From NCBI GenBank assembly GCA_945947045.1, contig CAMEXG010000015.1, forward strand, positions 1 to 19,236: a stretch of 19,236 bases of DNA. Direction: 5' to 3'. This document shows, in pieces, positions 7,772-14,796 of the stretch. Numbering within the stretch: position 1 is the first letter of the stretch; every line of letters begins with the position of its first letter. The notes under the pieces are model-generated. The model did no database searches. It was not told the DNA's origin and saw nothing but the letters and a program-made list of their open reading frames with translations. Position numbers and translations under genes: made by a program. The DNA is from an uncultured Spirochaetales bacterium. GTDB lineage: Bacteria > Spirochaetota > Spirochaetia > Sphaerochaetales > Sphaerochaetaceae.

Positions 7772-8233
7772 TCAAAGAGAAAGAAAATTGAAAGAGGAAA
7801 GGGCCATATCCAGAGATATAGAATGGGCTCCTTTCTCATCTATGGCCTTTTCTCTGATGATCACCACTGTATATGAGTTCGAATTTTCTTTTGCTATCCA
7901 GACCTTTTTCTCGCTTTCACTGTCAAGGGCCAAAAGAATCAAAAATCTCTTTCCACCTTTTTCAGCCAAAAGAGAGAGCTTTTCACCCCTGTACTCAGGG
8001 ATCCAGATGACATACCCCTCGTCTCTCAGCCTTTGATAAAGATGTAGCAGAACTTTCTTCTCCGGCTTTGTACTCCATTTTTTATCAACGGCATTATAAG
8101 GAAGGATAAAAGAGACTTCTTCACCTGTCGAAGCCTTCTTCTCGATATCATAAACAGGAATCGTACCGGCTGAAGAAAAGAGATCCCGGGGAATCTCCTC
8201 TCCATATAAAATGTTGTATGTATTCTCAGTCAT
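7772..8233 (-). CDS. 153-aa protein of unknown function, coupled to the E1 gene
   Basis: I do not recognise this protein. I chose the ATG at 8233 (MTENTYN) over the in-frame ATG eight codons earlier because 8233 overlaps the E1 stop in the junction ATGACTGA and has a GGGGGAG ribosome site eight bases upstream. The 153 residues have no signal peptide or clear membrane segment and look like a small soluble alpha/beta domain: strands such as VSFILPY, GYVIWIPEY, KRFLILLALD and SYTVVIIREK alternate with charged stretches. No cysteine-based metal site is present. Its place between an E1 enzyme and pheS, and its translational coupling to E1, suggest it is made in step with E1, perhaps as a partner or stabiliser. 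That is inference; no lipoyl-lysine motif or other E2/E3 signature is visible. Confidence 0.8.
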   Translation of the reverse strand: MTENTYNILYGEEIPRDLFSSAGTIPVYDIEKKASTGEEVSFILPYNAVDKKWSTKPEKKVLLHLYQRLRDEGYVIWIPEYRGEKLSLLAEKGGKRFLILLALDSESEKKVWIAKENSNSYTVVIIREKAIDEKGAHSISLDMALSSFNFLSL

Positions 8234-10169
8234 GACGCTCCCCCGCCAATCTATCATAGGCTTCTCTTATTCTATCTCTATTCGGAAGAGTTGCGTTCTC
8301 CAGTTTTTTTGAGAATGCCAAAGGAAGATCAAGAGCGGAGACTGTCTTTATCTCAGCTTTGATTCCTTTTTCCATAATTATCCTGATTACACTCTCTGCA
8401 ACTGAACTCTGCAATGGGACGTTTTCTACAATAAGTATTTTATTTATTCTCTCCGCCCACTCTATGACGGCATCTTCATCCAGTGGCTTTAGGGTACATA
8501 GATCCAGGAATGTAACACTTTCTCCAGCCAAAGCCTTTTTTGCCTCGTATAGTCCTCTGGAGTATCCTATTACAAGAACATCCCTTCCTCTTTCATCTAC
8601 AAGGGCTTTTCCCAAAGGAAGGATATCTTCTTCTCCTCCGATCTCACCCTCGCTGGAGTACAAAGCTTTATGCTCGAAGAATATTACAGGGCATTCTTCT
8701 TTTATAGCAGCCTTCAACAGTGCCTTTGCACTCCAAGGTGTACTTGGAGCACAAACTTTTATCCCTGGAACATTCAAAAACATTGATTCAGGGCATGCAG
8801 TATGTTGGGCGCCATGTCCTGTACCTCCACCCATTGCAGTTCTGACGACAAAAGGACACTTAAGCTGGCCGCCGGACATAAAATATGTCTTCGCCCCATG
8901 ATTTATCACGGCGTCTGACACAAGGGTCATGAAATCTGCATACATTATCTCGATTATCGGTCTCTCACCCAACATGGACGCACCTACGGCAAGGCCGGAG
9001 AAACCTTCTTCGGAGACAGGTGTTTCAATAACCCTATGAGGAAACTCTTTATATAAATCCCCGGTCACTCCGAAGCATCCCCCATAAACTCCGATATCTT
9101 CCCCGATAAGTGTAACCCTTTCGTCTTTTTCCATTATTTCCGAAAGCGCTTCCCTTATAGCACTACGATAAGAGCCCGTGTGGGTACCTTTACCTTTACT
9201 AAAAGAAGGACCGTCACTCTTTGGGATGACAAGGCACTCCGCTTCTTCAAGAGACAAGACATCCTCTCTTTTGCTCCATGCCCTCTCCCAGGCTGCATCT
9301 ACATCCTTCTCCGCCTTGGTTTTAATGTATCCGCATTTTTCTCTAGAGAGAATATCGTTGGAAATAAGATACTCCTCATATCTCACGATCGGATCTTTAT
9401 TCTCCCACTCTTTCTCTTCTTCTCTTGTTCTATATAAAAGCTTATCAGACTTACTGTGACCGCATAGGCGGTAAGTATTTACTTCGATAAAGAATGGTGT
9501 ATTCTTCTCAAGAATCTCTTTTCTAGCCGTCTCAACTGCCTTATATACTGCCTCTACATCGTTTCCATCTACTCTCATGTGTGGGATACGATATCCTTCT
9601 GCACGACTATGGATACTATCTGTGGCAATCATTCTGTCACTGGAGGCGCTCATTCCATAATGGTTGTTTTCCATAAAGAAAAGTAGAGGCAGCTTCCAAA
9701 CAGATGAAAGATTCATCATCTCATGGACACTTCCCCTGCTTGAAGCACCGTCTCCGAAAATAGCAACGGCAATATTATCTTTCTTCTGTCTCTTGAGGGC
9801 GAATGCGGCACCGCCGGCAATGGGCACTCCGGACCCGACGACTGCCGATGATCCAAGATTATATGTAGAGACATCTGTCATGTGCATACTGCCGCCAAGA
9901 CCCTTACAAAGCCCATGACGGGAACCCAACATCTCTGAAAACATGGCCTCTATATCAGAACCATAGGCGATATTAAAGCCATGACAACGATGGGTGGGAA
10001 CAATCCAATCCCCCTTCTCCAAGGCTGAACATAGGCCGACATGTGATGCTTCCTGACCTATGGAAAGATGGGTTGTTCCATAAAGATTCCCCTTAGTAAA
10101 CTCCAACTGAAGTTTACTTTCAAAGAATCTGGACAAATACATTTTCTCCAACATTATAATGTGCTTCAT
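8226..10169 (-). CDS. fused alpha-beta E1 component of a thiamine-diphosphate 2-oxoacid/acetoin dehydrogenase
   Basis: One 647-aa chain joins both E1 subunits. Residues 1 to about 310 are the alpha part: HLSIGQEASHVG near 34-44, the thiamine-diphosphate motif GDGASSRG (139-146) ending in the ENN at 167-169, and the YRLCGHSKSD loop at 233-242. Residues about 330-647 are the beta part: LIGEDIGVYGG near 354-364, ETPVSEEGFSGLAVG near 382-396, and a C-terminal transketolase-like domain. The linker is about 20 residues. The chain should decarboxylate a 2-oxoacid (pyruvate or branched-chain) or cleave acetoin, then pass the acyl group to a lipoyl E2. No E2, E3 or lipoyl gene is nearby, so E2/E3 must be elsewhere or the electron acceptor differs. 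The start at 10169 has GGGGG close by; an ATG five codons further in is possible. Confidence 0.9.
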   Translation of the reverse strand: MKHIIMLEKMYLSRFFESKLQLEFTKGNLYGTTHLSIGQEASHVGLCSALEKGDWIVPTHRCHGFNIAYGSDIEAMFSEMLGSRHGLCKGLGGSMHMTDVSTYNLGSSAVVGSGVPIAGGAAFALKRQKKDNIAVAIFGDGASSRGSVHEMMNLSSVWKLPLLFFMENNHYGMSASSDRMIATDSIHSRAEGYRIPHMRVDGNDVEAVYKAVETARKEILEKNTPFFIEVNTYRLCGHSKSDKLLYRTREEEKEWENKDPIVRYEEYLISNDILSREKCGYIKTKAEKDVDAAWERAWSKREDVLSLEEAECLVIPKSDGPSFSKGKGTHTGSYRSAIREALSEIMEKDERVTLIGEDIGVYGGCFGVTGDLYKEFPHRVIETPVSEEGFSGLAVGASMLGERPIIEIMYADFMTLVSDAVINHGAKTYFMSGGQLKCPFVVRTAMGGGTGHGAQHTACPESMFLNVPGIKVCAPSTPWSAKALLKAAIKEECPVIFFEHKALYSSEGEIGGEEDILPLGKALVDERGRDVLVIGYSRGLYEAKKALAGESVTFLDLCTLKPLDEDAVIEWAERINKILIVENVPLQSSVAESVIRIIMEKGIKAEIKTVSALDLPLAFSKKLENATLPNRDRIREAYDRLAGERHD

Positions 10170-10190
10170 TATGCCCCCGAGTCTTCAAAG

Positions 10191-10218
10191 GTTATAGCCA
10201 AAACAATAGTGGGTCAAG
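10191..10218 (-). promoter_or_regulatory. candidate sigma-70-type promoter of the E1-pheST unit
   Basis: Leftward TTGACC (10218-10213), a 16-base spacer, then TATAAC (10196-10191), each 5/6 to consensus. The predicted start near 10185 leaves a leader of about 15 bases before the E1 ATG. It is divergent from the hpt promoter some 70 bases away. Confidence 0.6.
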
Positions 10219-10265
10219 GGCAGGCGATTATCTTGTAATGTTTGAGTAAAAGAACCATTACTCCA

Positions 10266-10294
10266 TTCACCACTTTTAATTTTTTATATATGAT
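10266..10294 (+). promoter_or_regulatory. candidate sigma-70-type promoter of hpt-purA-purB
   Basis: TTCACC, a 17-base spacer and TATGAT give 4/6 and 5/6 matches. The predicted start is near 10301, followed by a GGAGGA ribosome site and the hpt ATG at 10319. The short leader leaves no room for a purine or PRPP riboswitch. Confidence 0.6.
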
Positions 10295-10318
10295 GAGAAG
10301 GTATTTGGAGGAAAGACA

Positions 10319-10876
10319 ATGCAGCTAGCCATACCGCCACTGACAGAAGACCTTAAAAGAGTTTTGATCGATGCAGACACTATAAGAAGTAGAGTCGACG
10401 AACTCGCAGCAGAGATTAACAGAGACTACAAAGATATTACAGAACCACTAGTGATCGTAGGAGTACTGAAAGGTTCTGTATTTTTCTTGACTGATCTTGC
10501 AAGGAAATTGAGAATCCCTCACATCATCGACTTTATTGCGATCTCAAGCTATGGAAAGAATGGAGACAAACGTGGTGAAGTCAGATTCTTAATGGATACA
10601 AGAGAAAGCATCACAGACAGGCACGTCTTGATCGTGGAGGATATCCTTGACAGTGGGCATACACTGGCATACCTCACACAGAACTTTGAGGCGAGACACC
10701 CACTTTCTGTGAAGAAGGCAGTTTTCTTGGATAAGCCTGCAAGACACGAAGTCGAGACAGAAATCCACTATAAAGGTTTCGATATCCCGGATGTATGGGT
10801 AGTCGGATATGGACTTGACTACAAGGAAGAGTACAGGACCCTTCCTTATATTGCAGAAATGATTCCGAAAAACTAA
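10319..10876 (+). CDS. hpt: hypoxanthine phosphoribosyltransferase
   Basis: This 185-aa protein has the type I phosphoribosyltransferase fold. The core is VGVLKGSVFFLTDLAR near 47-62, FIAISSYG in the flexible loop region near 72-79, the PRPP-binding VLIVEDILDSGHTL near 103-116, and the purine-binding end with KPARHEV near 139-145 and PDVWVVGYGLDYKEEYR near 156-172. It converts hypoxanthine (and usually guanine) plus PRPP into IMP or GMP. It is the first gene of a tight operon: purA starts 10 bases after its stop. Length and motifs are normal for bacterial Hpt, and the GGAGGA site before the ATG supports the start. The context indicates hypoxanthine salvage feeding directly into AMP synthesis. 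Confidence 0.95.
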   Translation: MQLAIPPLTEDLKRVLIDADTIRSRVDELAAEINRDYKDITEPLVIVGVLKGSVFFLTDLARKLRIPHIIDFIAISSYGKNGDKRGEVRFLMDTRESITDRHVLIVEDILDSGHTLAYLTQNFEARHPLSVKKAVFLDKPARHEVETEIHYKGFDIPDVWVVGYGLDYKEEYRTLPYIAEMIPKN

Positions 10877-10886
10877 GGAGGGAAAG

Positions 10887-12164
10887 ATGTCCGTTAATTG
10901 TGTAATCGGTCTCCAGTGGGGAGACGAAGGAAAAGGAAGAATCGTTGATTATCTTGCTCAGAAGGCGGATATGGTCATTCGTTTTCAGGGTGGCGACAAC
11001 GCAGGCCACACAGTTGTAAATGAAAAGGGAAAGTTCGGACTCCATATTCTCCCTTCAGGCATCTTTAATGAGGATACAATGAACATAGTCGGTGCCGGTA
11101 CTGTTGTGAACTTCGATAGAATGCACTCGGAACTTGAAGAAATCGAAAAGGTCACAGGAGAGAAAATCGAAAGTGTCTTCATCGATGAAAGAGCCCATAT
11201 CATTATGCCTTATCATATGGCTCTCGACGGGGCAGAAGAAGGAAAGAGAAGCGAAAGCGAGAAAATCGGCACCACAAAAAGAGGAATCGGACCTTGTTAT
11301 CAAGATAAAGCTGCAAGATGCGGAATCAGAGCGGCGGACATTCTCGATGAAGAGACTCTCAGAAAGAAACTCTCGGCACTTCTCGTAAAGAAGAATAGAG
11401 AACTTGAGTACTACGGTCTTCCGACATATACCTTGGAAGAGTTAATGGAAAAGGCCAAAGGCTGGAGAGAAGAATTCGGTAACAATATCATCGATACAAA
11501 CCCGGCTGTAAGAGAAGCTGTAGAAGAAGGCAGAAACATTCTTCTGGAGGGACAGCTGGGTATCATGAGAGATAATGACTGGGGTATTTATCCTTACTCC
11601 ACATCCTCCAACCCTACAGCTGCAGGCGGCTGCAACGGAGCGGGAATCCCTCCAAGAGCCATCGACAGAGTCTACGGAGTGGCAAAGGCTTACTCCACAT
11701 CTGTTGGCGGCGGTCCGTACATGACAGAGCTTTTCGATGAGACGGCAGATAAGCTCAGAGCCATCGGACACGAGTTCGGTGTCACTACAGGACGCCCTCG
11801 CCGCTGTGGATGGTTCGACGCCGTTGCATGCGACTATGCTTGTTGGATGAACGGAGTAACAGATGTCTGCCTTACAAAGATCGACGTTCTCGACACATTC
11901 GAAACTATCAAAGTATGTACAGGTTATATGATTGACGGAGAGTACTACTCACATCTTCCTGAAACAAGACTTCAGGAAAGGGCAAAGCCAATCTATTCAG
12001 ACTTTGAGGGATGGATGGAAGATACAACCGGTTGCAGAAAGTGGGAAGACTTACCGGAGAAGTGCAGAACATTTATTCTGGAGCTTGAAAAACTGATTAA
12101 GACTCCTATTACACTCATCAGCGTAGGACCAGAGAGAGACCAGTTGATCATCAGGGAGAAATAA
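10887..12164 (+). CDS. purA: adenylosuccinate synthetase (divergent active-site loop)
   Basis: The 425-aa protein makes adenylosuccinate from IMP, aspartate and GTP. The P-loop QWGDEGKG holds catalytic Asp13, and GGDNAGHT holds His41, at the same numbers as in the E. coli enzyme. GIGPCYQDK (134-141 region) and TTGRPRRCGWFDA (about 300-312) are conserved, and the C-terminal GTP site has TKIDVLD. The unusual part is the IMP-binding segment: the usual EGAQG is EGQLG here (221-225), followed by IMRDNDWGIYPY, so the residue at the place of E. coli Gln224 is Leu and a Gln sits one position before it. The later VGxGPFPTEL block also differs (VGGGPYMTEL). Other catalytic residues are intact, so I take it as an active member of a divergent PurA clade. 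Its stop lies one base before the purB ATG. Confidence 0.94.
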   Translation: MSVNCVIGLQWGDEGKGRIVDYLAQKADMVIRFQGGDNAGHTVVNEKGKFGLHILPSGIFNEDTMNIVGAGTVVNFDRMHSELEEIEKVTGEKIESVFIDERAHIIMPYHMALDGAEEGKRSESEKIGTTKRGIGPCYQDKAARCGIRAADILDEETLRKKLSALLVKKNRELEYYGLPTYTLEELMEKAKGWREEFGNNIIDTNPAVREAVEEGRNILLEGQLGIMRDNDWGIYPYSTSSNPTAAGGCNGAGIPPRAIDRVYGVAKAYSTSVGGGPYMTELFDETADKLRAIGHEFGVTTGRPRRCGWFDAVACDYACWMNGVTDVCLTKIDVLDTFETIKVCTGYMIDGEYYSHLPETRLQERAKPIYSDFEGWMEDTTGCRKWEDLPEKCRTFILELEKLIKTPITLISVGPERDQLIIREK

Positions 12165-12165
12165 T

Positions 12166-13569
12166 ATGGCAGATCTCTACAACCATAATTCTTATGTCAG
12201 CCCCCTTTCCTGGCGCTATGGGTCAAGCGAAATGAAGGAAATCTTCTCAGAAGTCCACAAAAGAAAACTTCTGAGAAGAGTATGGATAGCTCTTGCAAGA
12301 GCCCAGGAAAAAGCCGGGATAGTGACGAGGGAACAGGTAGAAGAGCTTGAAGCGCACAAGGATGACATCGATATAGAAAAAGCCACGGAAATCGAGAATG
12401 TAATCCATCATGACTTGATGGCTGAAATCAAGACATATGCATCCCAGTGTCCAAAGGGTGGCGGAGTCATCCATTTGGGAGCAACCAGTATGGATGCACT
12501 GGACAACGCAGATGCTGTTCGTTTCCTTGAAGCATTGGAGCTGACAGAGAAGAGGTTGGATGATCTTTTGGACGCCATTTCAGAAAAGGCTGAAGAGTAT
12601 AAAAATGTTCCTACTATGGCTTTTACACACATTCAGCCTGCTGAAATCACCACAATCGGATATCGTTTATCTCAAACTATCCAAGATCTACTGGACGATA
12701 GGGAGCAGCTGGTTTTTGTAAAAAAGAGTATCAGAGGAAAGGGAATGAAGGGAGCTGTGGGAACAGCCGCCTCTTATAAAGAACTTCTCTCTGATAGCGG
12801 CATTTCCTCCATTGAAATGGAGAATATGGTTATGGATGAGTTGGGGATAAAAGCTTATGATGCTGCAACCCAGATCTACTCTAGAAAGCAAGACCTGCGA
12901 ATTATCGAGGCTCTTTCTTCCATTGCATGTACTCTCCATAAGTTCAGCCTTGACTTCAGAATCCTTCAGTCACCTCCTATTGGAGAATTCTCAGAGCCAT
13001 TCGGAAAGATGCAGGTAGGTTCATCTGCAATGCCTTTCAAGCGTAATCCAATTAATAGTGAAAAGATCGATTCTCTTTCACGTATTGTCGAGAATGCTTA
13101 TCAGAGTGCATGGAACAACGCTGCAACCACAGTCCTCGAAAGGAGCCTGGATGACTCTGCAAATAGAAGAATCTTCATTCCAGAGTCTTTCATCGCACTT
13201 GATGAAATACTTATTACAGAGACTAAGGTAGTCAGAGGAATGAGCATCCACTCTACAGCCACTTCCCGTCTTATGTCTTCATATGGCGTATTTGCATCCA
13301 CAGAAAGAGTTCTTATGGAACTGGGAAAGAAGGGTGCTGATAGGCAGAAGATGCATGAAGTCATAAGAGAAGAAAGCCTCAAGGCTTGGGTCTCTGTCCA
13401 AGAAGGAAAAGAGAATCCTTTAAAGAAAGCTCTAATGGAAAACGAAGAAATTCTTTCTTATCTTTCTAAAGATGAAATAGAGAAATACCTTGATGCTTCC
13501 GGATACACTGGAGACGCGGAAAAAAGAACTGAGATGGTTCTTGAAAGAGCAAAGAATAGAAAGAAATAA
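12166..13569 (+). CDS. purB: adenylosuccinate lyase
   Basis: The 467-aa protein belongs to the fumarase/aspartase superfamily. HLGATSMD (about 102-109) and FTHIQPAEITTIG (about 153-165) supply the substrate and general-acid histidines, and the superfamily signature VGSSAMPFKRNPINSE is near 285-300. It splits adenylosuccinate into AMP and fumarate, and usually also SAICAR into AICAR in de novo synthesis. Starting one base after the purA stop, with AGGGAGA inside the end of purA as its ribosome site, it is surely cotranscribed and probably translationally coupled. With hpt and purA it completes a hypoxanthine-to-AMP route. A GC-rich hairpin lies eight bases after its stop. Length and motifs are normal. 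Confidence 0.96.
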   Translation: MADLYNHNSYVSPLSWRYGSSEMKEIFSEVHKRKLLRRVWIALARAQEKAGIVTREQVEELEAHKDDIDIEKATEIENVIHHDLMAEIKTYASQCPKGGGVIHLGATSMDALDNADAVRFLEALELTEKRLDDLLDAISEKAEEYKNVPTMAFTHIQPAEITTIGYRLSQTIQDLLDDREQLVFVKKSIRGKGMKGAVGTAASYKELLSDSGISSIEMENMVMDELGIKAYDAATQIYSRKQDLRIIEALSSIACTLHKFSLDFRILQSPPIGEFSEPFGKMQVGSSAMPFKRNPINSEKIDSLSRIVENAYQSAWNNAATTVLERSLDDSANRRIFIPESFIALDEILITETKVVRGMSIHSTATSRLMSSYGVFASTERVLMELGKKGADRQKMHEVIREESLKAWVSVQEGKENPLKKALMENEEILSYLSKDEIEKYLDASGYTGDAEKRTEMVLERAKNRKK

Positions 13570-13577
13570 CCAATAGA

Positions 13578-13598
13578 GAGGGGCTGAAAAAGCCCCTC
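13578..13598 (+). terminator. terminator-like hairpin after purB, copy 1 of a repeated element
   Basis: GAGGGGCT, a GAAAA loop and AGCCCCTC form a perfect eight-pair stem eight bases past the purB stop. Neither strand has a proper T-tract after it (the rightward tail is AATAAAC), so it may act as an mRNA 3' end or rho-assisted stop rather than a classic intrinsic terminator. The same sequence recurs at 16686-16706. Confidence 0.6.
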
Positions 13599-13713
13599 AA
13601 TAAACAAATTCCAATCTAACGCTCACTGCGAATTCTTTATTCTGTTCTGTGTTTTTGACTACTAAGAAATTATAAAAAATTCTATGCAACATATTATCCA
13701 AAACTAAGGCAAC
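13597..13713 (-). pseudogene. possible C-terminal scrap of an outer-membrane barrel gene
   Basis: On the leftward strand a 38-codon frame, bounded by TAG at 13716-13714 and TGA at 13599-13597, ends in KEFAVSVRLEF plus two residues. The alternating hydrophobic pattern with a Phe near the end is that of a last beta strand, and it resembles the C-terminus of the Wzi-like protein encoded at 14797-16626 (LQFAFGLSVEF), including an Asn/Lys/Gln-rich turn just before. There is no start or ribosome site. I read it as a leftover of a related barrel gene once present in the opposite orientation. The match is short and could be chance. Confidence 0.33.
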
Positions 13714-13715
13714 CT

Positions 13716-13877
13716 ATGAGAATAAATGTCAGACCAATAATAATTCTATTCTTTATACTATCGTTGTTATTATTCTCTTCATGTAAATACGATATAGTAA
13801 AAGATGATTACAGTTGGAATGAAAACTACATCATAGGTATGGACGATGATTTTGAAAAAATGTTGGGCTCTGAATGA
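13716..13877 (+). pseudogene. lipoprotein signal peptide and N-terminus of the split esterase gene
   Basis: An ATG with AAGG six bases upstream opens a 53-codon frame: basic residues (Arg2, Arg6), a hydrophobic core (about 8-20), then FSSC with Cys23 as probable lipid-anchor site, followed by a polar stretch. The Phe at -3 is unusual for a strict lipobox but fits the looser spirochaetal type. The frame stops at TGA 13875-13877, inside the start of the esterase frame. Dropping one A from the run of six at 13855-13860 would join residue Lys48 directly to the esterase domain, giving a lipoprotein of about 325 aa. So this is best seen as the 5' part of one gene broken by a single-base insertion. 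Confidence 0.68.
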
Positions 13878-14694
13878 CGGAGAAGGAAAGACTGCACATG
13901 TCATTATTTTAACCGGCCAATCAAATTGTACAGGATGCTCTATCACATCCTATCTAAAGGACCAAATATCAGAAGATGACTTCTCTCGATATGAAAATGG
14001 ATTTGAAAATGTCCATATCAATTTTAATATAGATAACCATAGAACATGCTCAGAAGGAGAGTTTAGGAAAACAAATCTAGAGTGTGGTTCATTTATCGGC
14101 GAGTTTGGTCCAGAAGTAGGAATTGCAGATATTCTACATAAGACATACCCTGAAGAAGATTTTTTTATCATAAAGCTATCCATGTCAGGCTACACTCTTA
14201 ACTACCATTGGATGAGGGAATACGACAGAGGAGAAATATACAATTCCACCATTCTTTTTGCAAAAAAATCATTAGATTACATAAAGAGTATGAACTATAT
14301 AGTTAGTTTGGAAGCGGTAATGTTTATGCAGGGCGAGTCAGATACGACAGAATATAAGACTGATAGATATTACAAAAACCTTAATAATTATGTTTCATTT
14401 CTTCGAGAAGACCTAAAAGACTACACTTGGGACAAAGGATTATTCTTTATTGATGCGGGAATTTCTGATAGCCCTTACAATCTCCCCTCTTATAAAGAGC
14501 TGAACGAGATAAAAAGAAAATTCTCAGAAGAGTCTGAATTAAATAGATATTTCTCGACAATAGAAAACGGGCTTACCACAATGAATGAACCCTATGATAA
14601 TCCCGATCTAGGTCATTTCGATGCATTAAGTGAAATAAGACTTGGTGAGCTTTTTGCAGAAGAACTTGTAAGGATATATCAAACTACTCTATAA
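13846..14694 (+). CDS. SGNH/sialate-O-acetylesterase-like domain, 3' part of a frameshifted lipoprotein gene
   Basis: The 282-codon frame carries a complete esterase domain of the sialate O-acetylesterase/carbohydrate esterase 6 kind. GQSNCTG (24-30) has the nucleophile Ser26, FGPE at 87-90 is the second block, MQGESD (161-166) is the third, and DLGH (254-257) gives the Asp-His pair of the SGNH triad. It should remove acetyl groups from a glycan. On its own the frame starts at a poor internal ATG without a signal peptide. The frame that ends at 13877 supplies a lipoprotein signal in a different reading frame, and a one-base loss in A6 (13855-13860) would fuse them. With the Wzi-like barrel gene 102 bases downstream, a role in modifying surface or captured polysaccharide is plausible. 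The gene is clearly more AT-rich than the purine operon. Confidence 0.78.
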   Translation: MILKKCWALNDGEGKTAHVIILTGQSNCTGCSITSYLKDQISEDDFSRYENGFENVHINFNIDNHRTCSEGEFRKTNLECGSFIGEFGPEVGIADILHKTYPEEDFFIIKLSMSGYTLNYHWMREYDRGEIYNSTILFAKKSLDYIKSMNYIVSLEAVMFMQGESDTTEYKTDRYYKNLNNYVSFLREDLKDYTWDKGLFFIDAGISDSPYNLPSYKELNEIKRKFSEESELNRYFSTIENGLTTMNEPYDNPDLGHFDALSEIRLGELFAEELVRIYQTTL

Positions 14695-14796
14695 CGTTGA
14701 TGCAACTAAAAAGCATTAGATAGCGTTTAGCCACACTAATATACTTTGTTTCTCATATTACTTCATATTTATGTTATTTATGGTATCCTAGGACAC

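Noticed and set aside
8226..8233. The ATGACTGA junction shared with 17894-17901 as a repeated element
   Set aside because: Both are simple stop/start overlaps set by codons for Asp-stop and Met-Thr. The identity is too short to mean more.
14746..14796. Earlier TTG start for the Wzi-like gene
   Set aside because: It would add 17 residues before a standard signal peptide. The ATG at 14797 has AGGA upstream and gives a normal N-terminus.
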